Source: Bradyrhizobiaceae bacterium
GTDB lineage: Bacteria > Pseudomonadota > Alphaproteobacteria > Rhizobiales > Xanthobacteraceae
DNA length: 36,063 nucleotides
Assembly: GCA_003105195.1 (NCBI GenBank)
Contig: PQAH01000086.1
Location: 2,488 to 38,550, forward strand
Direction of reading: 5' to 3'
The notes under the pieces are model-generated. The model was not told the origin of the DNA. It did no database searches and saw nothing but the letters and a program-made list of their open reading frames with translations. The position numbers and the translations under genes were made by a program. This document shows positions 30,375 through 36,063 of the stretch, in pieces. Numbering within the stretch: the first letter of the stretch is position 1; every line of letters begins with the position of its first letter.

Positions 30375-31823
30375 ATGCTGCAGAAGCTCGAATACAAGCG
30401 CGAAGCCAACCTGATCGGGGGCGAATGGGTCGGCGCCGATTCCAGGAAGACGATCGAGGTCACCGATCCGGCGACCGGCGAGGTGATCGGCACGGTGCCG
30501 AGCTGCGGCCGCGCCGAGACCAGGCGCGCCATCGAGGCGGCGGCCGCCGCCTTCCCGCTCTGGCGCGGCAAGCTCGCGGCCGAGCGCGCCGACGCGCTGC
30601 GCCGGCTCGCGGCGCTGATCGAGGAGAACAAGGAGGAGCTCGCCATGCTTCTCACCGTGGAGCAGGGCAAGCCGCTCGCCGAGTCGCGCGGCGAGGTCGG
30701 CGGCAGCGCCGCCTATGTGCTGTGGTTCGCCGAGGAGGCGCGCCGCATCTACGGCGACGTGATCCCGACGCCGTGGCAGGGCCGCCGCATCCTGGTCACC
30801 AAGGAGCCGGTCGGCGTGGTCGGCGCCATCACGCCCTGGAACTTCCCGTCCTCGATGATCGCCCGCAAGCTCGGCGCCGCGCTCGCCACCGGCTGCACCA
30901 TGGTGATCAAGCCGGCCTCGCAGACGCCCTATTCGGGCATCGCCTGGGGCGTGCTCGCCGAGAAGGCCGGCATCCCGCCCGGCGTGGTCAATGTCGTCAC
31001 CGGCTCGGCCGCCGAGATCGGCGCCGAGCTCACCTCCAACCCGATCGTGAAGAAGATCACCTTCACGGGCTCGACCGAGGTCGGCAAGAAGCTGATGGCC
31101 CAGGCCTCCACGACGATGAAGCGCGTCTCCATGGAGCTCGGCGGCAATGCGCCGTTCCTGGTCTTCGACGATGCCGATCTCGACGCCGCGGTCGAGGGCG
31201 CCCTCCAGTCCAAGTACCGCAACTCGGGCCAGACCTGCGTCTGCGCCAACCGCTTCATCGTCCAGGCCGGCATCTACGACGCCTTCGCGAAGAAGCTCGC
31301 CGAGGCCTCGGCCGGGCTCAAGGTCGGCAACGGCCGCGACGCCGGCGTGCAGCAGGGCCCGCTGATCGACGACAAGGCGATCGCGAAGGTGCAGGAGCAC
31401 ATCACCGACGCGGTCACCAAGGGGGCGCGCGTGGTCGCGGGCGGCAAGCGCCATTCGCTCGGCGGCACCTTCTTCGAGCCGACCGTGCTCGCCGACGTGA
31501 CGCCCGCCATGGCGGTCGCGCGCGAGGAGACCTTCGGCCCTGTGGCGCCCTTGTTCAAGTTCACGACAGAGGAGGAGGGCGTGCGCATGGCCAACGACAC
31601 CGAGTACGGCCTCGCCTGCTACTTCTTCACCCGCGACCTCGGCCGCGCCTTCCGCGTCGCCGAGGGCCTCGAATACGGCCAGGTCGGCGTCAATGCCGGC
31701 GTCATCACCACCGAGATGGCCCCCTTCGGCGGCGTCAAGGAATCCGGCATCGGCCGCGAGCTCTCCAAGTACGGCTGCGACGACTACCTCAACATCAAGT
31801 ACGTCTGCGTCGGCGGCATTTGA
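30375..31823 (+). CDS. gabD: NAD(P)-dependent aldehyde dehydrogenase, succinate-semialdehyde dehydrogenase type
   Basis: 482 residues, the same length as E. coli GabD, with AAGGAGG at 30362-30368. Catalytic residues are C288 in NSGQTCVCANR (with the adjacent C290 typical of GabD), E254 in MELGGNAP, and N156 in TPWNFPSS. Cofactor-binding IKPASQTPYS and FTGSTEVGK are present, as is the C-terminal MAPFGGVKESGIGRE. GabD oxidises succinate semialdehyde to succinate, while close relatives act on glutarate or 2-oxoglutarate semialdehyde. No transaminase for GABA is nearby, so a role in sugar-acid or amino-acid breakdown through another semialdehyde is equally possible. It is monocistronic between divergent and convergent neighbours. 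Confidence 0.93.
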   Translation: MLQKLEYKREANLIGGEWVGADSRKTIEVTDPATGEVIGTVPSCGRAETRRAIEAAAAAFPLWRGKLAAERADALRRLAALIEENKEELAMLLTVEQGKPLAESRGEVGGSAAYVLWFAEEARRIYGDVIPTPWQGRRILVTKEPVGVVGAITPWNFPSSMIARKLGAALATGCTMVIKPASQTPYSGIAWGVLAEKAGIPPGVVNVVTGSAAEIGAELTSNPIVKKITFTGSTEVGKKLMAQASTTMKRVSMELGGNAPFLVFDDADLDAAVEGALQSKYRNSGQTCVCANRFIVQAGIYDAFAKKLAEASAGLKVGNGRDAGVQQGPLIDDKAIAKVQEHITDAVTKGARVVAGGKRHSLGGTFFEPTVLADVTPAMAVAREETFGPVAPLFKFTTEEEGVRMANDTEYGLACYFFTRDLGRAFRVAEGLEYGQVGVNAGVITTEMAPFGGVKESGIGRELSKYGCDDYLNIKYVCVGGI

Positions 31824-31830
31824 TCGCAGC

Positions 31831-31951
31831 GCCGTAGGGCGGGTTAGCGCGAAGCGCGTAACCCGCCGCAGGCCTTACGGCATGCGCATGCGTGACACGG
31901 CGGCTCAGCCGGCGGGTTACGCGACCTGCGGTCGCTAACCCGCCCTACGGC
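31831..31951. repeat. Large double-palindrome repeat (GTAGGGCG family) at convergent junction ALDH / SDR
   Basis: The outer arms (31831-31849 and 31933-31951) are a perfect 19-bp inverted repeat. Each half is also its own hairpin: 31831-31868 closes over GCGCGAAGCGC and 31910-31951 over GCGACCTGCGGTCGC. The halves match except for these apical loops. The element starts 8 bases after the ALDH stop and ends 8 bases before the convergent SDR stop. Confidence 0.85.
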
Positions 31952-31959
31952 TCGGAGAC

Positions 31960-32736
31960 TCACATCAGCATCTGCACGTCGCCGCAGATCGAGAGCGGCT
32001 GGCCCGAGATCGTCTTCCCGCGCGACGAGCAGATGAACAGGATCGCGTCGGCGAGCTGCTGCGCCGTCACGGTGGAGCGCATCGAGACGTAGGAGAGGGC
32101 TTCCTCGCGCATCTTCTCGTAGGGGATGCCGCGCGCCTTGGCCTTGGCGGTGAGCACCCGCTCGATCCGCTCGCCCTCGACGATGCCGGGCAGGATCGCG
32201 TTCACCCGGATCCCCTCCGGCCCGAGCTCCACCGCCAGCGACTTGGTGAAGCCCACCACCGCCCATTTCGAGGCCGCATAGGGCGTGCGCAGCGCGAAGC
32301 CGAGCCGGCCCGCCACCGAGGCGAGGTTGACGATCGAGGGATTCCTGCTCTTGCGCAGGTGCGGCACCGCGAGCCGCGCGCAGTTGAACTGGCCCGTGAT
32401 GTTGATCGCGAGGGTCCGGTCCCATTCCTCCGGCACCATTTCCTCGACCCGGGCCGTCGGACCCGCGATGCCGGCATTGTTGACCAGCACGTCGAGCCCG
32501 CCCAGCGCCTTGAGCGCGTCCCTGAACAGGCGCGCCACTTGCGCGCGGTCCGACACGTCGGCCCGCGTGCGCGTGATCTTCGGGTCGCTGCGCGCCAGCG
32601 CCCGCAGTGCCTTCTGGTCGACGTCGCAGACGTGCACCTTGGCGCCTTCGCCCACGAAGGCGCGCGCCACCTCGCGCCCGATTCCGCCCGCTCCCGCGGT
32701 CACCAGCACGCGCAGTCCCTTGAGTCCGAGATCCAT
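31960..32736 (-). CDS. Short-chain dehydrogenase/reductase (SDR)
   Basis: 258 residues from the ATG at 32736, which has GGAGGGGG about 5 bases upstream. The longer open frame adds 17 residues without a site. The classical SDR motifs are TAGAGGIG (13-20) for NAD(P), NNAG (86-89), S140, Y153 and K157 as the catalytic triad (VNLASVAG...YAASK). D38/D40 (HVCDVD) after the second strand favours NAD(H). Its C-terminal part (SMRSTVTAQQLADAILFICSSRGKTISGQPLSICGDV) is typical of 3-oxoacyl-ACP-reductase-like enzymes acting on small hydroxyl substrates. It is divergent from the lambda-crystallin-type dehydrogenase across 81 bases, suggesting co-regulation of two sequential oxidations. Confidence 0.92.
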   Translation of the reverse strand: MDLGLKGLRVLVTAGAGGIGREVARAFVGEGAKVHVCDVDQKALRALARSDPKITRTRADVSDRAQVARLFRDALKALGGLDVLVNNAGIAGPTARVEEMVPEEWDRTLAINITGQFNCARLAVPHLRKSRNPSIVNLASVAGRLGFALRTPYAASKWAVVGFTKSLAVELGPEGIRVNAILPGIVEGERIERVLTAKAKARGIPYEKMREEALSYVSMRSTVTAQQLADAILFICSSRGKTISGQPLSICGDVQMLM

Positions 32737-32817
32737 GGTCCCCCTCCGTTGCGGGATCATCTTGCCGGGGAATGCGGCGCCCGTCATCCTCCCCGCCGGT
32801 CAACAGGGAGGTGCTGC

Positions 32818-33750
32818 ATGCCGCGCGTGGCCATCATCGGATCGGGACTGATCGGCCGGGCCTGGGCGATCGTGTTCGCGCGCGCCGGCTGGGAGGTCGC
32901 GCTCCAGGATTCGGCCGACGGCGCCGCCGCGCGCGCCCGCGCGCTGGTGGGGGAGGGCCTCGCCGAGCTCGCGGCCCACGGCCTCGCCGAGGATCCGGAG
33001 GGCGCGGCCGCGCGGGTGCGCGTCGCCCGCGACCTCGCCGACGCGCTCGCGGGCGCGGGCTTCGTGCAGGAGAACGTCGCCGAGACCGTCGAGGCCAAGC
33101 GCGAGGTGTTCGCCCGCCTCGACGCGCTCGCCGCCCCGGACGCGATCCTCGCCTCGTCGACCTCGGCGATCGTCGCGAGCCGCTTCACCGAGGCGCTGAA
33201 GGGACGCCACCGCTGCCTGGTGGCCCATCCCGTCAACCCGCCGCATCTCGTGCCCCTGGTCGAGCTGGTCGGCGCGCCTTGGACCGCCCCCGAGACCGTC
33301 GCGCGCGCGCGGGCGATCTACGAACAGGTCGGGCAGGTGCCGATCGTCGTCCACCGCGAGATCGAGGGCTTCGTCCTCAACCGCCTGCAGGGCGCGCTGA
33401 TCGCCGAGGCCATGCGGCTCGCCGGCGAGGGCGTGGTCTCGCCCCAGGATCTCGACAAGACGCTGAAGGACGGGCTCGGCCTGCGCTGGTCCTTCATGGG
33501 CCCGTTCGCGACCATCGAGCTCAATGCGCCGGGCGGCATCCCGGACTATTGCGCGCGTTATACCGGCTTCTATCGGCGCCTCCAGGCCGACCCGGCGACG
33601 CCCGCGGTCTACGACGACGCCAATGTGGCGCGCATCCTGGCGGCCTGGGGCGGCACGCCGTCGGCCGAGAAGCTCGCCGAACGCACCCGCTGGCGCGACC
33701 AGCGCCTCGCCGCGCTGCGCGCCCACAAGCGCGAGCAGCCGGAGATGTGA
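32818..33750 (+). CDS. 3-hydroxyacyl-CoA dehydrogenase-like protein (lambda-crystallin / L-gulonate or carnitine dehydrogenase group)
   Basis: 310 residues with AGGGAGG at 32805-32811. The Rossmann motif is VAIIGSGLIGRAWAIVFARAGWEV (4-27) and D31 ends the second strand, indicating NAD. The catalytic region is LVAHPVNPPHLVPLVEL, with H137 and E149 as the likely His-Glu pair. The C-terminal helical domain begins at EGFVLNRLQGALIAEAMRL. The short single-domain length (about 310) and the HPVNPP motif place it near CRYL1 (L-gulonate 3-dehydrogenase) and L-carnitine dehydrogenase rather than FadB-type beta-oxidation enzymes. It therefore probably oxidises the 3-hydroxyl of a free hydroxy acid. No CoA-ligase or thiolase is nearby, which supports this. 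Confidence 0.91.
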   Translation: MPRVAIIGSGLIGRAWAIVFARAGWEVALQDSADGAAARARALVGEGLAELAAHGLAEDPEGAAARVRVARDLADALAGAGFVQENVAETVEAKREVFARLDALAAPDAILASSTSAIVASRFTEALKGRHRCLVAHPVNPPHLVPLVELVGAPWTAPETVARARAIYEQVGQVPIVVHREIEGFVLNRLQGALIAEAMRLAGEGVVSPQDLDKTLKDGLGLRWSFMGPFATIELNAPGGIPDYCARYTGFYRRLQADPATPAVYDDANVARILAAWGGTPSAEKLAERTRWRDQRLAALRAHKREQPEM

Positions 33751-33760
33751 TTCCGGCGTC

Positions 33761-33798
33761 ATCCCGGCTCGCGCGACCTGCGGTCGCTTGGCCGGGAT
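33761..33798. repeat. ATCCCGG-type palindrome at convergent junction HAD / ABC ATPase
   Basis: The outer arms are ATCCCGGC (33761-33768) and GCCGGGAT (33791-33798). The inner hairpin GCGACC-TGC-GGTCGC (33773-33787) is the same word used as apical loop in the 31910-31951 half-element, although the outer stems belong to different repeat types. It begins 10 bases past the dehydrogenase stop. Confidence 0.75.
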
Positions 33799-33822
33799 GA
33801 CTGCCGGTATGCGGCTGTCGGC

Positions 33823-34593
33823 CTACAGCGGCCGGTGCAGCAGCGGCACGCGGGCGCCGTCGATCTCGACGCTCGCGATCTCGACCCCGAACACCGCGGC
33901 GACCCGCTCGCCCGCGAGCGCCATGTCGGGCGCGCCGTCGGCGACCAGGCGCCCGCGCTCCATCACGACCACCCGGTCCGCGAAGCGCGCCGCCAGCGTC
34001 AGGTCGTGCAGGATCGCCAGCACCGCATTGCCGCCATGCGCGGCCTCGCGCAGCAGCCCCATGACCACGAGCTGGTGACGCGGGTCGAGCGCGGCGGTCG
34101 GCTCGTCGGCGAACAATAGCGGCGCCTCGGTCGCGAGCGCGCGGGCGAGCGCGACTCGCGCCCGCTCGCCGCCCGAGAGCGTGGTCACGGGCCGCGCCGC
34201 GAACGCTTCCGTGCCGGTGGCGGCGAGCGCCCGCGCCACGGCCGCGCGGTCCTGCGCGGTGCGCCGCGCGAAGGGATCGCTGTGCGGCTCGCGGCCGAGC
34301 GCGACGATGCTCGCGACCGGCATCGGCCAGTGGAACAGGTGGCCCTGCGGCAGGTAGGCGACGAGGCGCGCCCGCTCGCGCGGTCCGATCACGTCGATCG
34401 GCTTGCCGTCGAAGGCGATCGCGCCCTGCGCCGGCAGCAGGCCCGCGAGCGCGCGCATCAGCGTGGTCTTGCCGGCCCCGTTCGGTCCGACCAGCGCGAC
34501 CAGCTCGCCGCGGTCGAGGGAGAGACTGGCCTGCGCGACCACGGTCCGCTGGGCGAGCCGCACCGACACGTTCTCGGCGACCATCAGCGTCAC
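33823..34593 (-). CDS. ABC importer ATPase for metal chelates (BtuD/HmuV/FhuC type)
   Basis: 256 residues. The GTG at 34593 overlaps the permease stop (GTGA) and has AAGGAG 7 bases upstream. An ATG three codons later is less well placed. Walker A is GPNGAGKTT (36-44), the Q-loop YLPQGH, the signature LSGGERARVALARAL (139-153), Walker B LLFADEP (159-165) and the H-loop H196 (AILHDL). The Q-loop segment with HLFHWPMPVASIVALGR is typical of importers of cobalamin, heme or Fe-siderophores. All ATPase motifs are intact. It pairs with the FecCD-family permease upstream and the divergent binding protein at the window edge. Confidence 0.93.
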   Translation of the reverse strand: MTLMVAENVSVRLAQRTVVAQASLSLDRGELVALVGPNGAGKTTLMRALAGLLPAQGAIAFDGKPIDVIGPRERARLVAYLPQGHLFHWPMPVASIVALGREPHSDPFARRTAQDRAAVARALAATGTEAFAARPVTTLSGGERARVALARALATEAPLLFADEPTAALDPRHQLVVMGLLREAAHGGNAVLAILHDLTLAARFADRVVVMERGRLVADGAPDMALAGERVAAVFGVEIASVEIDGARVPLLHRPL

Positions 34594-35591
34594 GTCGGCG
34601 CTCCTTCCAGCATGCGCCGCTCGGAGAAGATCATGGCGAGGAAGAACGGCACGCCGATCAGCGCCGTGACCACGCCCACCTTCAGCTCGATCGCGGCCGG
34701 AATCGCCCGCACCGCGATGTCGGCGGCCGCGAGCAGCGCCGCGCCGGTGAGCGCCGCCGGCAAGAGCACGCGCGCCGGGTCCGCGTTGACGAAGCGCCGC
34801 ACCAGGTGCGGCGCCACCAGCCCGACGAAGCCGATCGAGCCCGCCACGGCCACGGCGGCGCCGACGCCGACCGCGACCCCGGTCACCACCAGCGTGCGCA
34901 CGCGCGCGATGTCGACGCCGAGCGAGGCGGCCGCGTCCTCGCCGAGCGTGAGCGCCCGGAACGCGCGCGCCTGGGAGGCGAGCAGGACCCAGCTTGCGAC
35001 GCAGAACGGCGCCGCCACCACCAGGTGGTCGACGCTGCGGTCCTCGAGCGAGCCGAGCAGCCAGAACGCCACCTCCAGCGCGATGAACGGGTTGGGCGCG
35101 AGGTTGAGCACCAGCGCGGTCGCGGCGCCCGCGAAGCTCGCCAGCGCCAGTCCGGCGAGCAGCGTCACGGTCAGGCTCGCGCGCCGCCCCGCGATCGCGA
35201 CCAGCCCGCCGATCGAGATCAGCGCGCCCGCGATGCCCGCGAACGGCACCGCGAACGAGGTCGCCGGCGCGAAACGGAAGGCGATCACCAGCGAGGCCGC
35301 GGCCGCGGCGGCCTGCGGCGCGCCGAACAGCGCCGGCTCGGCCAGTGGGTTGCGCAGCAGCCCCTGCAATGCCGCGCCCGCGAGCCCGAGCGTGGCGCCG
35401 ATCAGGATCGCGAGCAGCGTGCGCGGCAGGCGGATCTCCCGCACGATGATGCCGGCCGGGCCCTCGCCGCCGAGGAGGCCCGCGAGCGCCGTGCGCGGCG
35501 AGAGGCCCGCCGGGCCGACCGTCAGCGAGACGAGCGCGAGCACGAGGACGATCGCGGCGAGCGCTGCGGCGAGGCGAAAGCTGTGGGACAA
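34590..35591 (-). CDS. FecCD-family ABC permease (BtuC/HmuU-like)
   Basis: 333 residues with a TTG start at 35591, supported by GGAGGA 5-6 bases upstream and the absence of a near ATG. Ten or so TM helices are visible. FecCD hallmarks are IRLPRTLLAILIGATLGLAGAALQGLLRNPLAEPALFGA in the first third and GSIGFVGLVAPHLVRRFV near the C-terminus (the ATPase-contact and gate region). These proteins work as homodimers importing vitamin B12, heme or ferric siderophores. The spacing to the ATPase gene (4-base overlap) fixes them as one transporter. No cobalamin riboswitch fits in the 64-base gap to the divergent binding-protein gene, which slightly favours iron or heme over B12. Confidence 0.92.
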   Translation of the reverse strand: MSHSFRLAAALAAIVLVLALVSLTVGPAGLSPRTALAGLLGGEGPAGIIVREIRLPRTLLAILIGATLGLAGAALQGLLRNPLAEPALFGAPQAAAAAASLVIAFRFAPATSFAVPFAGIAGALISIGGLVAIAGRRASLTVTLLAGLALASFAGAATALVLNLAPNPFIALEVAFWLLGSLEDRSVDHLVVAAPFCVASWVLLASQARAFRALTLGEDAAASLGVDIARVRTLVVTGVAVGVGAAVAVAGSIGFVGLVAPHLVRRFVNADPARVLLPAALTGAALLAAADIAVRAIPAAIELKVGVVTALIGVPFFLAMIFSERRMLEGAPT

Positions 35592-35655
35592 CGGTTCCTC
35601 CGGGCGCTGTTCCTACAGGCTTCCGTGCCCGGGTCCAATGCACTATCGCTGCACC

Positions 35656-36063
35656 ATGACGTGCCGCGCCGTGCTCCTCGCTTTGTCGGCCCTGGTCTTG
35701 CTGGCTGCGCCGGCCGGCGCGGAGCCGCGCCGCGTGGTCTCCTTCAACCTGTGCGCCGATCAGCTCGTCCTGGCGCTCGCCGATCCGGAGCAGATCGCCG
35801 GGCTCTCGCCCTATGCGGCGGATCCCGCTCTCTCGATCGTGGCCGACAAGGCGAAGCCGCATCGCCGCCTCGACTGGCAGTCCGAATCGACCATCGCGCT
35901 CGCGCCCGATCTGGTCCTGGTCGGACCCAACGACAGGTCCGTCACGCGGCGCATGCTGGCCGCCCAGGGCCTGCGCGTGGTCGAGGTCGCCCTCGTCAGC
36001 GATCTCGATGCCGCGCGCAGCCAGATCCTCGACCTCGCCGCCCTGCTCGGCCGCCCCGCGCGC
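35656..36063 (+). CDS. Metal-chelate ABC transporter binding protein (BtuF/FepB-like), 3' end cut by window
   Basis: 136 residues are seen and the frame is open to the last base. The ATG at 35656 starts a signal peptide (MTCRAVLLALSALVLLAAPAGA-E). An ATG at 35638 would add six residues, and neither has a clear ribosome site. The N-terminal lobe reads RRVVSFNLCADQLVLALADPEQIAGLSPYAADP and then TIALAPDLVLVGPNDRS. This is the periplasmic-binding-fold pattern of cobalamin/iron-chelate binding proteins (class III, PD-L-x-x-G motif). The unpaired cysteine in FNLCADQ is commonly seen in this subgroup. It is divergent from the permease and ATPase genes, together making a complete importer apart from the TonB-dependent receptor. 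Confidence 0.87.
   Translation, partial: MTCRAVLLALSALVLLAAPAGAEPRRVVSFNLCADQLVLALADPEQIAGLSPYAADPALSIVADKAKPHRRLDWQSESTIALAPDLVLVGPNDRSVTRRMLAAQGLRVVEVALVSDLDAARSQILDLAALLGRPAR

Noticed and set aside
35592-35655. Cobalamin riboswitch or other leader for the metal-chelate importer
   Set aside because: The gap between divergent genes is only 64 bases and contains no B12-box-like sequence.
1-36063. Insertion sequences, transposases, integrases, tRNA or rRNA genes
   Set aside because: No transposase-like or integrase-like protein, no terminal repeats flanking such a gene, and no tRNA cloverleaf or rRNA segment was recognised by eye. A tRNAscan or profile search would settle it.

Overview
The window is high-GC (close to 70% by eye) bacterial chromosome, densely packed with operons. 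The gene content points to an alphaproteobacterium, probably Hyphomicrobiales (Bradyrhizobium/Xanthobacteraceae-like). The indicators are a two-subunit indolepyruvate oxidoreductase with a long beta subunit, a Bug/TctABC importer, many oxidoreductases and isomerases of secondary carbon metabolism, and abundant palindromic intergenic repeats. That placement is inference, because no rRNA or tRNA is visible.

Layout. (1) 1-816: a truncated M24 peptidase. (2) 995-7491: a reactive-sulfur locus. An ArsR regulator of the SqrR/BigR/YgaV type is followed leftward by a periplasmic adaptor and an RND pump. Divergently, a DUF2892 membrane protein and a sulfide:quinone oxidoreductase are read rightward. 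Two near-consensus promoters face each other and overlap in the regulator/DUF2892 gap. (3) 7696-11328: a leftward operon with a second DUF2892 protein, a HlyD-type adaptor, an FtsX-like permease and an ABC ATPase, then an AhpD-like CxxC protein. (4) 11523-12194: an RraA-like protein. (5) 12195-12877: a 683-bp non-coding stretch with a candidate promoter and RNA-like hairpins, leading into iorA-iorB (12878-16548). (6) 25672 down to 16667: an eight-gene leftward operon. It encodes a Gfo/Idh/MocA dehydrogenase, a DUF993 aldolase-like protein, tripartite transporter proteins TctC, TctB and TctA, a TIM-barrel isomerase, an enolase-superfamily protein and a second TIM-barrel isomerase. Upstream lie an 18-bp operator-like palindrome and a TetR/D-2-hydroxyacid dehydrogenase pair, with a divergent FAH-family hydrolase beyond. 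(7) 28910-33750: a putative secreted or outer-membrane protein, a small secreted protein, a GabD-like aldehyde dehydrogenase, an SDR and a lambda-crystallin-type dehydrogenase. (8) 33823-36063: a BtuCD/HmuUV-type metal-chelate importer with a divergent, truncated binding protein.

How it fits together. Region 2 looks like sulfide oxidation coupled to efflux under a persulfide-sensing repressor; region 3 may belong to the same response. Region 6, with its TetR neighbours, looks like uptake and oxidation/isomerisation/cleavage of a sugar or sugar acid by a route I do not recognise as characterised. All five convergent gene junctions in the window carry large palindromic elements, presumably acting as bidirectional terminators. 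One of them shows a compensatory base-pair swap between its two arms.
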